From: Aliagarivorans taiwanensis DSM 22990
Lineage (GTDB): Bacteria > Pseudomonadota > Gammaproteobacteria > Enterobacterales > Celerinatantimonadaceae
Assembly: GCF_000429505.1 (NCBI RefSeq)
Contig: NZ_AUBZ01000004.1
Location: 113,276 to 177,275 of the forward strand
DNA: 64,000 bases
Direction: 5' to 3'
The first letter of the stretch is position 1, and the number at the start of each line of letters is the position of its first letter. Positions 9,851 to 20,500 of this stretch are shown here, piece by piece. A program made the position numbers and the translations under genes. The notes beneath the pieces are model-generated. The model was not told the origin of the DNA, made no database searches, and saw only the letters and a program-made list of their open reading frames with translations.

Positions 9851-10583
9851 CTACCAATAAACCTTCTTCTTGCTTCCAACCGACCGCAAAGCCGGTGTCA
9901 TAACGTAAGTCGATGTAGGCAATGGCTGCGCTATCCAACTGCGGATAGAGCGCCAAAAACCGCTTAAGACGATTAACCCGATCGTCTTGTCCCAGTTCCA
10001 GGGTCACTCCATCGGTAAGCTTGAGTGACCAGGCATGTCGGTCACTGAGGCTCACCGCCGCCAGGCTTAGCTGACGGGTGTCTAACAGCTGCTGCAACTC
10101 TTGGTAGACCTGCAACACTTGTGGCGCCTGATCATCAGGGCCACTTAGCAGCGCTAAAGGCTGCTGAATCCGTTCATGGGGCGCATCGAAGATCTCCCCT
10201 TGGCGGTTAAGCAGCGCCGCCTTGTTCCAGCGCGCCGCGACTTGCTGTTGCTGTAAGCCGACCCGCAGTTTGTCGGGCCAAGACTTGCGCACCGTGACCT
10301 GTTTAACCCACGGCAGCTGCTCCAGCTTGTCCTTCACCTCATTCACATCGAGGGTAAAGAAGTTGCCCGCCTCTGGCAGCTCAGCCAGAGCTTGTTGCAA
10401 CTCTTGGTCAAGCACATAGCCACGCTGACCACTGATATACAGCTTGCTCATCGGCTGTAGCTGTTTATCGCTCAGGTGCCGATAGGTCGCAATACAGCCG
10501 CCCAACACGCTGAGCAATACAGCGATAAAAAAGCCCAAACCCGCCCAATACTTCCAGTCAAACTGTTGAGCTTGAGCGTCCAT
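9831..10583 (-). CDS. ftsQ: Cell division protein FtsQ
   Basis: FtsQ is a bitopic membrane protein that links early and late divisome parts by binding FtsB and FtsL. The 250-residue protein has a short cytoplasmic tail, one transmembrane helix (about 14-34), a POTRA domain containing FFTLDVNEVKDKLEQLPWVK, and a periplasmic beta domain. It starts one base after the ddlB stop and overlaps ftsA, keeping the ddlB-ftsQ-ftsA-ftsZ order seen in E. coli. Confidence 0.95.
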   Translation of the reverse strand: MDAQAQQFDWKYWAGLGFFIAVLLSVLGGCIATYRHLSDKQLQPMSKLYISGQRGYVLDQELQQALAELPEAGNFFTLDVNEVKDKLEQLPWVKQVTVRKSWPDKLRVGLQQQQVAARWNKAALLNRQGEIFDAPHERIQQPLALLSGPDDQAPQVLQVYQELQQLLDTRQLSLAAVSLSDRHAWSLKLTDGVTLELGQDDRVNRLKRFLALYPQLDSAAIAYIDLRYDTGFAVGWKQEEGLLVDDQGNG

Positions 10584-10584
10584 G

Positions 10585-11502
10585 CTAGAGGGTCATCTCC
10601 AGCACATTCTCCACCAGCTTCTCAAAGCTCATCCCGGCAGCCGCGGCCGCTTTCGGCACCAAGCTGGTCTCGGTCATGCCCGGCGCAGTATTCACCTCAA
10701 GCAAGTACCAATTGCCCAGCTCATCGCGCATAAAGTCCACTCGGCCCCACGCTTCGCAGCCCACGGCCTGAAACGCTGCTACAGCCAACTCGCCGAGCTC
10801 GGCTTCGTCCTGCTCACTCAGGCCACTTGGGCAGAAGTACTCAGTACTGGTGCTCTTATACTTGGCCTGATAATCATAAAAGGTGTGTGGCGTCTGCATG
10901 CGAATCGAAGGCAGCGCTTTGCCACCCAATACCGCCACGGTGTACTCAGGACCAGTAATCCAGGCTTCAACCAGCACCCGCGAATCAAACTTAAAGGCTT
11001 CATCCAGCGCTTCAGCCAACTCTTTGGCATTGCTGGCCTTGGCCATACCAATGCTGGAGCCTTCCAGCGCCGGTTTTACAATCACATCACCGCTGAACTC
11101 AGCCATCAGGCCAGCGGCTTGCTCGCGGCGGTAGCTACTTTGCTCAACAATCGCATAGTGCGCAGTAGGTAGCTCCAGAGTTTGCCAAAGCTGCTTACAG
11201 CGGATCTTGTCCATCGCCAAGGCACTGCCCAGCACGCCGCTACCGGTATAAGGAATGCCCAGATACTCCAGTGCGCCTTGCAAGGTGCCGTCTTCACCGC
11301 CGCGGCCATGCAGGGCGATAAAGGCGCGCTCAAAGCCTTGTTGTTTTAGCTCGCCCAACTCGAAGCCTTGAGTATCCACTCCATGGGCGTCGATACCGGC
11401 GCGCTGCAGACCGGAGAGTACCGCTTTACCGGAGTTCAGCGACACCTCTCGCTCTGCTGAGTCGCCGCCGAACAGCACGGCAACCTTACCGAACTGACTC
11501 AT
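10585..11502 (-). CDS. ddlB: D-alanine--D-alanine ligase DdlB
   Basis: DdlB joins two D-alanines with ATP to make the dipeptide that MurF adds to the peptidoglycan precursor. The 305-residue protein shows the ATP-grasp fold: [16 protein letters not shown] at the N-terminus, [12 protein letters not shown] (about 63-74), GSSIGM (about 150) and the Mg-binding [14 protein letters not shown] near residue 270. It overlaps murC by four bases, the usual dcw arrangement. Confidence 0.97.
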   Translation of the reverse strand: MSQFGKVAVLFGGDSAEREVSLNSGKAVLSGLQRAGIDAHGVDTQGFELGELKQQGFERAFIALHGRGGEDGTLQGALEYLGIPYTGSGVLGSALAMDKIRCKQLWQTLELPTAHYAIVEQSSYRREQAAGLMAEFSGDVIVKPALEGSSIGMAKASNAKELAEALDEAFKFDSRVLVEAWITGPEYTVAVLGGKALPSIRMQTPHTFYDYQAKYKSTSTEYFCPSGLSEQDEAELGELAVAAFQAVGCEAWGRVDFMRDELGNWYLLEVNTAPGMTETSLVPKAAAAAGMSFEKLVENVLEMTL

Positions 11503-12953
11503 GCGCCCACCTCCAGCATTGCTTTAATATCCAACTTCAATGCACCTAGCTGTTTAGCTAGCGCACCGATGTTGCCGGCACCTTGGGTAATCACCACGTC
11601 TTGGTCTTGCAGTACCTCAGCAAGCGCTGCAGGCAGATCGCTTGGCTGCTTCACATAAATGGGCTCTAAGCCACGCTGGCGCAGGCTGCGGCACAGTGCT
11701 CGGCTATCGGCACCGGGGATCACATCTTCGCCGGCAGAGTAGACTTCCAACAGCAACAGGCAATCGAGTTGCGCCAGCACATCCACGAAGTCTTCGTAGA
11801 GGTCGCGGGTACGGGTGTAGCGGTGCGGCTGGAAGGCCATAACCAAGCGGCGCTCTGGCCATGCGGCACGAGCAGCTTTCAAGGTGGCCAACACTTCGGT
11901 TGGGTGATGGCCGTAATCATCCACCAGCAATACATCACCGCGCTCGGTGGCAAACTCACCGTATTGCTGGAAGCGGCGGCCGATCCCTTCAAAGCTATTC
12001 AGGGCAGCCAGAATTGCCTCATCTTCGATACCGTCTTCGCTGGCAACGGCAATCGCCGCTGCGGCGTTCAAGGCGTTGTGCTTGCCCGGCATGTTTAGTT
12101 CGATCTGCAAGGCGTCGCCGTCTTGGCGCTCAACCACAAAACGGCAACGCTGGCCGATTTGGCTGAAGTCGCAGATGCGCACATCGGCCTGCTCGCTAAA
12201 GCCATAGGTAATTACCTGACGACCCACTTGTGACAGTACCGCCTGTACGCCTTCATCATCGATACACATTACGGCGATGCCGTAGAACGGCAGGTTATGT
12301 AGGAAATCAATAAAAGTGGCATGTAGCTTGGCTTCATCGCCGCCATAGGTTTCCATATGGTCAGCTTCGATATTGGTGACCACCGCAACCATCGGCTGCA
12401 GGTGCAGGAACGATGCATCGCTCTCGTCGGCTTCGGCGATCAAGTAACGGCTAGAGCCAAGCCGCGCATTGGTGCCCGCACTATTCAGCAGGCCACCGAT
12501 CACGAAGGTTGGATCGCGCTCTGCTTCACCATAGATGCTGGCAATCAAACTGGTGGTGGTGGTTTTACCGTGGGTACCCGCCACCGCTACGCCATGGCGA
12601 TAGCGCATCAACTCGGCCAGCATCTCAGCACGGCGCACCACCGGAATACGCGCTGCACGCGCCGCTTGTACTTCCGGGTTGTCTTCACGGATCGCGGTAG
12701 AGACCACGACCACGTTGGCATCTAGCACGTTCTCGGCATCATGGCCGAAGAAAACTGTGGCGCCGGCTTGTTCCAGACGCTTGGTCATCGGGCTTTCGGC
12801 CTGGTCAGATCCGGTGATCTGATAGCCTTCATTGGCCAATACTTCTGCAATACCGCCCATACCCGCGCCGCCGATCCCCACGAAGTGGATCCGCTTAACC
12901 CGGCGCATTTCCGGGATCATGGTTCGCAATTCAGCCAACTCAACTTTAGTCAT
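11499..12953 (-). CDS. murC: UDP-N-acetylmuramate--L-alanine ligase MurC
   Basis: MurC adds L-alanine to UDP-MurNAc with ATP in the cytoplasm. Starting at ATG 12953 gives 484 residues. A longer reading from 13019 has no support and would run into murG. Motifs are [17 protein letters not shown] (UDP-binding Rossmann loop), [13 protein letters not shown] (ATP P-loop, about 120) and [12 protein letters not shown]. The start ATG overlaps the murG stop (TAATG), so translation is probably coupled. Confidence 0.97.
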   Translation of the reverse strand: MTKVELAELRTMIPEMRRVKRIHFVGIGGAGMGGIAEVLANEGYQITGSDQAESPMTKRLEQAGATVFFGHDAENVLDANVVVVSTAIREDNPEVQAARAARIPVVRRAEMLAELMRYRHGVAVAGTHGKTTTTSLIASIYGEAERDPTFVIGGLLNSAGTNARLGSSRYLIAEADESDASFLHLQPMVAVVTNIEADHMETYGGDEAKLHATFIDFLHNLPFYGIAVMCIDDEGVQAVLSQVGRQVITYGFSEQADVRICDFSQIGQRCRFVVERQDGDALQIELNMPGKHNALNAAAAIAVASEDGIEDEAILAALNSFEGIGRRFQQYGEFATERGDVLLVDDYGHHPTEVLATLKAARAAWPERRLVMAFQPHRYTRTRDLYEDFVDVLAQLDCLLLLEVYSAGEDVIPGADSRALCRSLRQRGLEPIYVKQPSDLPAALAEVLQDQDVVITQGAGNIGALAKQLGALKLDIKAMLEVGA

Positions 12954-14038
12954 TAGGCACTCTTTCTTAACGCTTGGCAGGCCGCGGCTACTCGCTCCGT
13001 AGCATCGCGCACTGCACATTGTTTCGCTTGTTCCGCACGCTGCTTGCGCACCGCGGGATCAGCAAATTCATCCAACAAGTCCGCGATCCGCTGCGGCTCA
13101 AATTCGTTTTGTGGCAGCAAGCTGGCTGCCCCCGCATCCACCAGATAGCGGGCATTTTTAGTTTGATGATCGTCAACTGCGTAGGGCAGCGGCACGAAGA
13201 TGGCGGGTAGACCAACCACCGCCACTTCCGACACGGTTAACGCGCCAGCCCGGCAGAGTATCACATCCGCCCACTCATAGGCTTCAGACATATCATCAAT
13301 AAATTCAGTAACCTGGAGCTTATCGTCAGCATCTACATTAAACCCAGCGTGGGTGTAAGCGGCTAGGCAATCCTCCAGTTTGTGGCGCCCCACTTGGTGG
13401 CGCACCTCTGGGCGTTGCTCGGTCTTGGCCAAAGCCTCGGGCAACACCTGATTAAACACCTGCGCGCCTAAGCTGCCGCCAATCACCAGCAGGCGGTAGG
13501 GCTGCGCTTCGCGCGGCGCACTGATCAGCTCTAACAGCTCCTTGCGCACCGGATTACCCACCACTTGGGTTTTGCCCTTGTCTGGCAGCGCCCCGGGAAA
13601 GGCCAGCATGACCTTGGCGGCCACCTTGGCCAAATAGCGGTTGGTCATACCCGCCGCCGCGTTCTGTTCATGCAGCACCAAAGGAATGCCGCTGAGCCAC
13701 GCCGCAATACCGCCAGGGCCGCTGGCATAGCCGCCCATTCCCAGCACCACATCCGGCTTAAAACGCTGGATGATACTGCGCGCTTGGCGCACCGCGTTAA
13801 GCAGCTTGAACGGTGCAGCCAGCTTGCGAGCGATACCATTGCCACGCACGCCTTTGATATCGATAAAGGCGATCTCGAAGCCGTGCTTGGGCACCAACTG
13901 CGCTTCCATCCGCTCGGCGGTGCCGAGCCATAACACTTCCCAGCCTTGTGACTGCAGCTTCTTCGCTACCGCCAGTCCGGGGAACACATGGCCGCCGGTG
14001 CCGCCGGCCATCACTAAGATACGTCCGGGTTTAGTCAT
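12953..14038 (-). CDS. murG: Lipid II synthase, GlcNAc transferase MurG
   Basis: MurG transfers GlcNAc from UDP-GlcNAc to lipid I on the inner face of the membrane to give lipid II. The N-terminal [15 protein letters not shown] loop (membrane and acceptor binding) and the later [10 protein letters not shown] and [10 protein letters not shown] motifs (UDP-GlcNAc site) are clear. ATG 14038 was chosen (361 residues). An ATG two codons upstream (14044) is an alternative, and the track reading from 14089 is too long. The start overlaps the ftsW stop. Confidence 0.97.
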   Translation of the reverse strand: MTKPGRILVMAGGTGGHVFPGLAVAKKLQSQGWEVLWLGTAERMEAQLVPKHGFEIAFIDIKGVRGNGIARKLAAPFKLLNAVRQARSIIQRFKPDVVLGMGGYASGPGGIAAWLSGIPLVLHEQNAAAGMTNRYLAKVAAKVMLAFPGALPDKGKTQVVGNPVRKELLELISAPREAQPYRLLVIGGSLGAQVFNQVLPEALAKTEQRPEVRHQVGRHKLEDCLAAYTHAGFNVDADDKLQVTEFIDDMSEAYEWADVILCRAGALTVSEVAVVGLPAIFVPLPYAVDDHQTKNARYLVDAGAASLLPQNEFEPQRIADLLDEFADPAVRKQRAEQAKQCAVRDATERVAAACQALRKSA

Positions 14039-15266
14039 GACCATCCCTCGTGTAGGCTTGGCACTGCTCAAGCCGTAGTTCGTGGTCAATCCGCAGCAAA
14101 ATCCCGACTGCTACCGACATCACTAACAAGCTCGAACCACCGTAGCTAATCAACGGTAGGGTCAAGCCCTTGGTCGGCAACAACCCTGATGCCGCACCGA
14201 TATTTACCATGGTCTGGAAACTAAACCAGATAGCGATCCCGCAGGCCAGATAGCCGGCATATGCCTGCTGCTGGGCGAGTGCACGACGGCCAATATTCAT
14301 CGCCTTCATTACTAAGGCAATCAGCAGCGCTAGCACGATCAACACGCCACTAAAGCCCAGCTCTTCGGCCAGCACTGCCACCACAAAGTCGGTGTGGGCC
14401 TCTGGCAGATACTCGAGCTTTTGAATCGAGTTCCCCAGCCCTTCGCCAAACCAGTTGCCACGGCCAAAGGCCATCAGCGACTGAGTAAGCTGATAACCAC
14501 TACCGAATGGGTCTTCCCACGGGTTTACAAAGCTGGTCATACGGCGCATTCGGTAGGGCGCGGTCACAATCAAAGCCACCACTGCAACGCCGCCAACGAA
14601 AATCAAACTAAAGAACTGGATCAACTTGGCACCGGCCAGGAACAGCATTCCCACCGTCGCCACAAACATCACCACCACACTGCCCAAATCGGGCTGCGCC
14701 AGAATCAAGAAGGCCAGCAGGAAGAACACCACCAAGGGCTTCAAAAAGCCCTTCAGGTTCTCACGCACTTGTTCTTGGCGACGCACCAAGTAAGCCGCCA
14801 GATAGGCCAACAAGGCTAGCTTGGCGAACTCTGCCGGCTGTAGGTTAACGGGGCCAAGGCCAATCCAACGGACACTGCCGTTAACGTTGCGGCCAATCAG
14901 CAATACCAGCACTAGCAATGCCAAGGACGCAAGTAGCAGCCAAGTACTGCTCGCCTGCCACCAGCGGATCGGTAGCTGTACCACCACCGCCATGGCGCAC
15001 AAACACAAAATCAGATAGACCACATGGCGTTTAGCAAAACGGAACGGATCGTCGCTTAAGTTGAGCCCTTCTGGGATAGATGCCGAGGCCACCATAATCA
15101 GCCCCATCACCATCAAACACAGCGATAGCCATAACAGGCCGCGATCGTAGAGCACCTCACTGGCGCGCGAGTCATCTGATTTCAGCCAGCCAGGCAGACT
15201 TAGCTGCGGCAAGCTAATTTGCGGCAGACGCGGTTTTGGCAGAGTTAGGCGCGCAAGTACACTCAT
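14031..15266 (-). CDS. ftsW: Lipid II polymerase FtsW (SEDS family)
   Basis: FtsW is the division-specific peptidoglycan glycosyltransferase that works with FtsI. The 411-residue protein has about ten hydrophobic segments. It has SEDS landmarks such as [22 protein letters not shown] (about 138-147) and the [13 protein letters not shown] signature near residue 370. A roughly 30-residue soluble N-terminus precedes the first helix. It overlaps murD by four bases and murG by eight, in the normal dcw order. Confidence 0.97.
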   Translation of the reverse strand: MSVLARLTLPKPRLPQISLPQLSLPGWLKSDDSRASEVLYDRGLLWLSLCLMVMGLIMVASASIPEGLNLSDDPFRFAKRHVVYLILCLCAMAVVVQLPIRWWQASSTWLLLASLALLVLVLLIGRNVNGSVRWIGLGPVNLQPAEFAKLALLAYLAAYLVRRQEQVRENLKGFLKPLVVFFLLAFLILAQPDLGSVVVMFVATVGMLFLAGAKLIQFFSLIFVGGVAVVALIVTAPYRMRRMTSFVNPWEDPFGSGYQLTQSLMAFGRGNWFGEGLGNSIQKLEYLPEAHTDFVVAVLAEELGFSGVLIVLALLIALVMKAMNIGRRALAQQQAYAGYLACGIAIWFSFQTMVNIGAASGLLPTKGLTLPLISYGGSSLLVMSVAVGILLRIDHELRLEQCQAYTRDGHD

Positions 15267-16564
15267 AGCGCCTCCACCAACGCAGCAAAGTGCTCGCCAC
15301 GCTTTTCAAAATTCGGGTACATATCCAAGCTGGCACAGGCTGGTGACAGCATGATGGTATCGCCAGTCTGGCTGTGGTTATGACACCAGCTCAACGCTTG
15401 CGACAGGTCATCGACAAGCTCTGTGGCCGGATGCAGCGCTTTAAAGCGCGCTTTATCTCGACCGAAGGCCACCACACCAGCGAGCTGCGCAAACGGCGCT
15501 TGCAGCGCATCGAGCTCGCCTTGCTTGCTGTCTCCACCGACGATCAACCACAGCTGCGCCGCCTGTTTTCGCATGCCCTGCAATGCCGCCAGGGTAGCGC
15601 CAACGTTGGTCGCCTTAGAGTCATTAATCCATTGTTTGCCAAGCTTGCGCGATACCAGCTGCGAGCGATGCGCCAAACCTTGATAGCGCTTAAGAGCCTC
15701 AATTGCGGCGGCGTGCGGAAGCGCTACTGCATCGGCGAGCGCCAGAGCCGCCAGGGCATTAGCGTAGTTATGCTCGCCCACCAACTGCAAGGCATCCACG
15801 CTGACCACCGCCTCACCATCAACCACCAGTTGGCCATCAATCAGGGCATAATCGGCAGCGCTGCGCTCGATACTGAAGCAACGCTGAGTGCTGACGTTGG
15901 TGCTCGGCGCGCTCTGGTCGTCGTCTAGGTTCACCACTGCCAGCTGAGCGCCTTGGTAGATCACTTGCTTGGCCGCCGCGTAATCCGCCAGCCCCTCGTA
16001 GCGATCCATATGGTCTTCACTGAGGTTCAGCAGGGTTGCTGCTGCAGCGCGCAGACTATGGGTGGTTTCAAGCTGGAAGCTGGACAGCTCGAGTACGTAC
16101 AGCTCAACGCTGTCATCGACCACATCCAATACAGGAATGCCGATGTTGCCCGCCACCTCGACCTTGCGACCGGCTTGCTTGGCCATCTCGCCCACTAAGC
16201 TGGTCACGGTGCTCTTGCCGTTTGAACCGGTAATCGCAATCACTGGTGCCTTGGCGTACCAGCAGAATACCTCAACGTCGCCAATCAGCGATTTACCCTG
16301 CTCAGCCATTGCCTGCAGTACCGGGTGGCTCAAGGCAATCCCCGGGCTGACGATCAGTACATCGGCCTTGGCCAATACCTGTTCATCCAATGGGCCACAG
16401 TGGAGCGCAACATCGGCAGGCAACTGGTCGGCCCCCGGCGCGCTCGCGCGGGTATCGCATACAAAAGGCGTAACCCCTTTGCTCAGCAGAAAACGGACAC
16501 AGCTAAGCCCGGTCTGTCCCAGACCGATTACCACATAACTTAGTTGTGGGTTAAGTTGCTGCAT
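15263..16564 (-). CDS. murD: UDP-MurNAc-L-alanine--D-glutamate ligase MurD
   Basis: MurD adds D-glutamate to UDP-MurNAc-L-Ala. ATG 16564 has a clear AAAGAGGAATGG site before it and gives 433 residues, the usual length. The longer reading to 16666 runs back into mraY. Visible are [13 protein letters not shown] (UDP site), [13 protein letters not shown] (P-loop, about 108-120), [11 protein letters not shown] and [11 protein letters not shown]. It follows mraY by 14 bases and overlaps ftsW by four. Confidence 0.97.
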   Translation of the reverse strand: MQQLNPQLSYVVIGLGQTGLSCVRFLLSKGVTPFVCDTRASAPGADQLPADVALHCGPLDEQVLAKADVLIVSPGIALSHPVLQAMAEQGKSLIGDVEVFCWYAKAPVIAITGSNGKSTVTSLVGEMAKQAGRKVEVAGNIGIPVLDVVDDSVELYVLELSSFQLETTHSLRAAAATLLNLSEDHMDRYEGLADYAAAKQVIYQGAQLAVVNLDDDQSAPSTNVSTQRCFSIERSAADYALIDGQLVVDGEAVVSVDALQLVGEHNYANALAALALADAVALPHAAAIEALKRYQGLAHRSQLVSRKLGKQWINDSKATNVGATLAALQGMRKQAAQLWLIVGGDSKQGELDALQAPFAQLAGVVAFGRDKARFKALHPATELVDDLSQALSWCHNHSQTGDTIMLSPACASLDMYPNFEKRGEHFAALVEAL

Positions 16565-16578
16565 CCATTCCTCTTTGC

Positions 16579-17661
16579 TTAGCGCACCTTGAGAGTGGCC
16601 AAGCCAACAAGTACCAAAATCAATGAGATAATCCAGAAACGCACTATCACGCGCGGCTCTGGCCAACCTTTCAGTTCGTAGTGATGGTGAATAGGTGCCA
16701 TGCGGAAGATCCGCTCACCACGAAGCTTGTACGAGCCCACCTGCAGGATGACCGACACGGTCTCCATCACAAATACGCCGCCCATCACCACTAACAAGAA
16801 TTCCTGACGCACCAGCACTGCTACCACGCCAAGTGCCGCACCCAGTGCCAGTGAGCCCACATCGCCCATAAAGACTTGGGCTGGGTAGGTGTTAAACCAT
16901 AGGAATGCCAGACCCGCGCCCACCATGGCCATACACACGATTACCAGCTCGCTGGTTTCTGGCACATAGGGGATAAACAGGTAGTTGGCGAAGTTAATGT
17001 TGCCGGTGAGGTAGGCGATAAAGGCAAACGCTGCCGCTACCATCACGCTCGGCATGATTGCCAAGCCATCGAGGCCATCGGTGAGATTGACCGCATTCGA
17101 GCTGCCAACAATCACGAAATAGGTCAGCGGGATAAACAGCCAGCCCAGCTGCGGCATAATCTCTTTAACAAACGGCAATACCAGCTGGGTCTGGGCCGCT
17201 GTGTCAGCTGACCAGAACAGGTATACCGCTACCACCAGTGCCACAACCGATTGCCAGAAGTACTTCCAGCGGGCAATCAAACCAGCCGGGTCTTTGCGCA
17301 CCACTTTGCGATAGTCATCAACAAAGCCGATAGCGCCGTAGCTACCAAATACGAACAGCATCACCCACACATAAGGGTTGTCCAGGCGCGCCCATAGCAG
17401 GGTCGACAGGAACACCGATGCTAAGATCAGCACGCCGCCCATGGTGGGCGTACCAGATTTACTCAAGTGTGATTGCGGGCCATCGGTACGCACCGTTTGG
17501 CCAATCTGCAATAACTGTAGGCGGCGGATCAGCTTTGGCCCCATCAATAGGCCAAACACCAAGGCGGTCAGCACACTGACGATGGCTCTAAAGGTTAAGA
17601 AGCCAAACAGCGAAAATGCACTGAAATACTGCTGAAGATACTCAGCCAGCCAGACTAACAT
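16579..17661 (-). CDS. mraY: Phospho-N-acetylmuramoyl-pentapeptide transferase MraY
   Basis: MraY moves phospho-MurNAc-pentapeptide to undecaprenyl phosphate to form lipid I, the first membrane step of wall synthesis. The 360-residue length equals the E. coli enzyme. About ten transmembrane segments are visible, with the catalytic aspartate motifs FVDDYRKV (about 115), [13 protein letters not shown] (about 190) and [18 protein letters not shown] (about 255), and the [11 protein letters not shown] loop near residue 325. It overlaps murF by seven bases. Confidence 0.98.
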   Translation of the reverse strand: MLVWLAEYLQQYFSAFSLFGFLTFRAIVSVLTALVFGLLMGPKLIRRLQLLQIGQTVRTDGPQSHLSKSGTPTMGGVLILASVFLSTLLWARLDNPYVWVMLFVFGSYGAIGFVDDYRKVVRKDPAGLIARWKYFWQSVVALVVAVYLFWSADTAAQTQLVLPFVKEIMPQLGWLFIPLTYFVIVGSSNAVNLTDGLDGLAIMPSVMVAAAFAFIAYLTGNINFANYLFIPYVPETSELVIVCMAMVGAGLAFLWFNTYPAQVFMGDVGSLALGAALGVVAVLVRQEFLLVVMGGVFVMETVSVILQVGSYKLRGERIFRMAPIHHHYELKGWPEPRVIVRFWIISLILVLVGLATLKVR

Positions 17662-19031
17662 GGGAACCCCTCTTTATACTGCTGCTGGAGTCGCGCCACA
17701 ATTTGCTCCATTTGACTACTTCTTGATCCTTTAACCAGCACCATACAGGGTGCGCTGCTATTTTTGAGATCAGCGAATAGCTGATCGAACAAGTCTTGAT
17801 GAGTCGAATAAAGCGCATTCTCCCGGTCATGTTTCCGTAGAGGGGCGCAAAAAGACCGGCCATAACAATACAAGCGAAGCCCGCTGTCAAGAGCTTGCGT
17901 GACCAAATCTTCGTGGGCTTGTTCCGACTGCTCGCCCATCTCTCCCATTTGCCCAGCAATCAAGAACTTATCACCGTCGAAACCGGCAAGTAATTGCATC
18001 GCTGCGTTAAATGACGCCGGGTTAGCGTTGTAGCTATCATCCACCAAGGTCACTTGCTCACTCAGCTGGGATTTTGCTAAACGACCGGGCACCGCTTGCA
18101 GGCTAGCAAGCCCAGCGGGCACATCCTCCAAGCTGGCTCCCATGGCTAGAGCCATTGCACTGGCGGCGAGGGCATTTTTGACGTTGTGCTCACCCGCAAG
18201 CGCCAAGCTCACCGCAACCTGACCATAAGGGGAGTGAATGACAAAACGACTACCCGCAACGCCCAAATCTTCAAAGTCGCTGGCGTAGTAATCGGCGGCG
18301 GTATCGCTGAAATCGAAGTACTGCAGCGAGGCTTCGCCTGCGGCAGCTTCAAGGTCGCAGCGGTAGCTGCTGTGTAGCTCACAGATCGCCAGGCCCGAGG
18401 CATCGAGCTGTTGGAATAGCTCTGATTTTGCGATCACCACGCCTTGTTGCGAACCAAAGCCTTCGATATGCGCAGCAGACACGTTGTTGATCAGCGCAAC
18501 TTTTGGCTCGACCAAGCTCGCGGTATAGGCAATCTCACCACGGTGGTTGGCGCCCATCTCGATAACCCCGAGCTGATGCTGCTCTTCAAAGCGCAACAAG
18601 GTCAGCGGTACGCCGATATCGTTGTTAAAATTGCCGTTAGTAGAAAGCACATTAGCCTGTTGCGACAAGATGGCGGTAACCATCTCTTTCACCGAGGTTT
18701 TACCGTTGCTGCCGGTAATCCCGCAGCAAGGCACGTTCAGACGCTTGCGCAGGTAGGCCGCCAGTTGCCCCATCGCGATCCGGGTATCGTCGACTAACAC
18801 CTGCGGCAAGGTTGAGTCTACTTTACGTTCAACCAGCAAGGCCGCTGCGCCTTGTTCCTCGGCATCATCGACAAAGTTATGGGCATCAAAGTTGGCACCA
18901 TTAAGCGCAATAAACAGCGCTTCAGGCATCGCTTGGCGGGTATCGGTGGAGACTGCAGCCACCTCGCAGTCGTTGCCCATCAGGGTGCCGCCGACCGCAT
19001 CCAATAGTTCGCTAAGGTGTAAGCGGATCAT
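17655..19031 (-). CDS. murF: UDP-MurNAc-tripeptide--D-Ala-D-Ala ligase MurF
   Basis: MurF completes the cytoplasmic pentapeptide precursor by adding the dipeptide made by DdlB. The 458-residue protein shows [15 protein letters not shown] (P-loop, about 105-119), [10 protein letters not shown] and [13 protein letters not shown], all standard for MurF. It overlaps murE by four bases and mraY by seven, so it should be on the polycistronic dcw transcript. Confidence 0.96.
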   Translation of the reverse strand: MIRLHLSELLDAVGGTLMGNDCEVAAVSTDTRQAMPEALFIALNGANFDAHNFVDDAEEQGAAALLVERKVDSTLPQVLVDDTRIAMGQLAAYLRKRLNVPCCGITGSNGKTSVKEMVTAILSQQANVLSTNGNFNNDIGVPLTLLRFEEQHQLGVIEMGANHRGEIAYTASLVEPKVALINNVSAAHIEGFGSQQGVVIAKSELFQQLDASGLAICELHSSYRCDLEAAAGEASLQYFDFSDTAADYYASDFEDLGVAGSRFVIHSPYGQVAVSLALAGEHNVKNALAASAMALAMGASLEDVPAGLASLQAVPGRLAKSQLSEQVTLVDDSYNANPASFNAAMQLLAGFDGDKFLIAGQMGEMGEQSEQAHEDLVTQALDSGLRLYCYGRSFCAPLRKHDRENALYSTHQDLFDQLFADLKNSSAPCMVLVKGSRSSQMEQIVARLQQQYKEGFPC

Positions 19032-20500
19032 CGGTGCGCCTCCAGTAGTGACTTGACCACCTCTCGGTCATCAAGACAAATCTTCTCACTGGCGTAAATC
19101 TGGTAGTCCTCATGGCCTTTACCCGCCACCAAAATCATGTCTCCCGCTTGCGCTTGGGTGATGGCCAGGGCAATGGCTTTCTCTCGGTTATGTTCAACTT
19201 GTGCCAACTCGGGCTGGCTAAGACCGGCCAGGGTATCGCGCACGATGGCTGCTGGATCTTCAAAACGGGGGTTATCGTCGGTAATGATTACCTTGTCGGC
19301 ACCGCGCTCTGCCGCTTGGGCCATCAACGGGCGTTTACCGGCATCGCGGTCACCACCACAGCCGAATACACACCATAACTGGCCGAGGCAGTGCAGGCGT
19401 AGCGCTTGCAGGGCTTTGTCCAACGCATCGGGGGTGTGCGAGTAATCAACCACCACGCTGATATCGGCTTGGAACATCTCCATCCGACCGGGCACCGCCG
19501 GGGCGTTCGCGCTGGCTTGCAGCAGCGCTTCCAGCGGTAACCCCAAACAGGCACAGGCCGCAATAGCTGCCAGCATGTTCTCGGCGTTAAAACGTCCAAG
19601 TAGCGGGGTTTGCCAATTCAGCGCGCGCTGCAGGTTATAGGGGCTGAGCAGCTCGCCTTGAGCACCACTGGCGCTAAAGCGCAGCTCGGTTAATTGGAAG
19701 TCGGCGCTACTGTCTTCAAGAGACAAAGACTTCGCAGTGGAATAGTGCTGTAACAGCTGCTTACCAAAGCCATCATCGGCATTGATCAAGCGATGCTCCA
19801 GACTCGGCCAATCAAACAACATCTGTTTAGCTTTGCCATATTCGGCCATGTCGCCGTGGTAATCAAGGTGGTCTTGGCTGAGGTTGCTAAACAGCGCCAG
19901 CTTGAATGGCACGCTGGCCACTCGCCCTTGCACCAAGCCATGGGAGGAGACTTCCATCGCCACCCACTCGATACCTTGCTCGGCAAACTCCGCCAGCTGG
20001 CGCTGTACCGAGATCGCATCGCCGGTGGTATTGGCACTCTCAACCAAACTGCCCGGCTTACCATTGCCCAAGGTGCCCATTACAGCAGCCGGTACCCCCA
20101 GCTGCGCTGCCAACGCGGCAATCAAGTGGGTAATGGTGCTCTTGCCATTGGTACCTGTCACACCAATCACAGTCAACGGATTGCCATCAGGGAAGTAGCA
20201 ACACTGGGCCAGCTGGGACAAGCGCGAAGGTAAACGCCAGAAGGCAATCACAGGTACTGCATCAATCCAGCGCACTTGACCATGGGCCTGCTCACTCTCG
20301 GCCTCTTCGATAATCGCCACAGCGCCTTGATTGATAGCCGATGCGATGTACTTACGACCATCGACCTGATGGCCGTTAATGGCGACAAAGATATCGCCAG
20401 TTTGGATGGCACGGCTATCCAGGTTGAGGTGATTGAAGGCTTGCTTCGGCGCCTGTTCAATCGCGAACTGCGCTAGCAGCGAGGATAATTCACGAGTCAT
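19028..20500 (-). CDS. murE: UDP-MurNAc-dipeptide ligase MurE (meso-diaminopimelate adding)
   Basis: MurE adds the third residue of the stem peptide. The 490-residue sequence has TVIGVTGTNGKSTITHL (P-loop), a NTTGDA/E-type uridine loop and DNPRFEDP near residue 410. The DNPR motif is characteristic of enzymes that select meso-diaminopimelate over lysine, as expected for a Gram-negative cell. It overlaps ftsI by 11 bases and murF by four. Confidence 0.96.
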   Translation of the reverse strand: MTRELSSLLAQFAIEQAPKQAFNHLNLDSRAIQTGDIFVAINGHQVDGRKYIASAINQGAVAIIEEAESEQAHGQVRWIDAVPVIAFWRLPSRLSQLAQCCYFPDGNPLTVIGVTGTNGKSTITHLIAALAAQLGVPAAVMGTLGNGKPGSLVESANTTGDAISVQRQLAEFAEQGIEWVAMEVSSHGLVQGRVASVPFKLALFSNLSQDHLDYHGDMAEYGKAKQMLFDWPSLEHRLINADDGFGKQLLQHYSTAKSLSLEDSSADFQLTELRFSASGAQGELLSPYNLQRALNWQTPLLGRFNAENMLAAIAACACLGLPLEALLQASANAPAVPGRMEMFQADISVVVDYSHTPDALDKALQALRLHCLGQLWCVFGCGGDRDAGKRPLMAQAAERGADKVIITDDNPRFEDPAAIVRDTLAGLSQPELAQVEHNREKAIALAITQAQAGDMILVAGKGHEDYQIYASEKICLDDREVVKSLLEAHR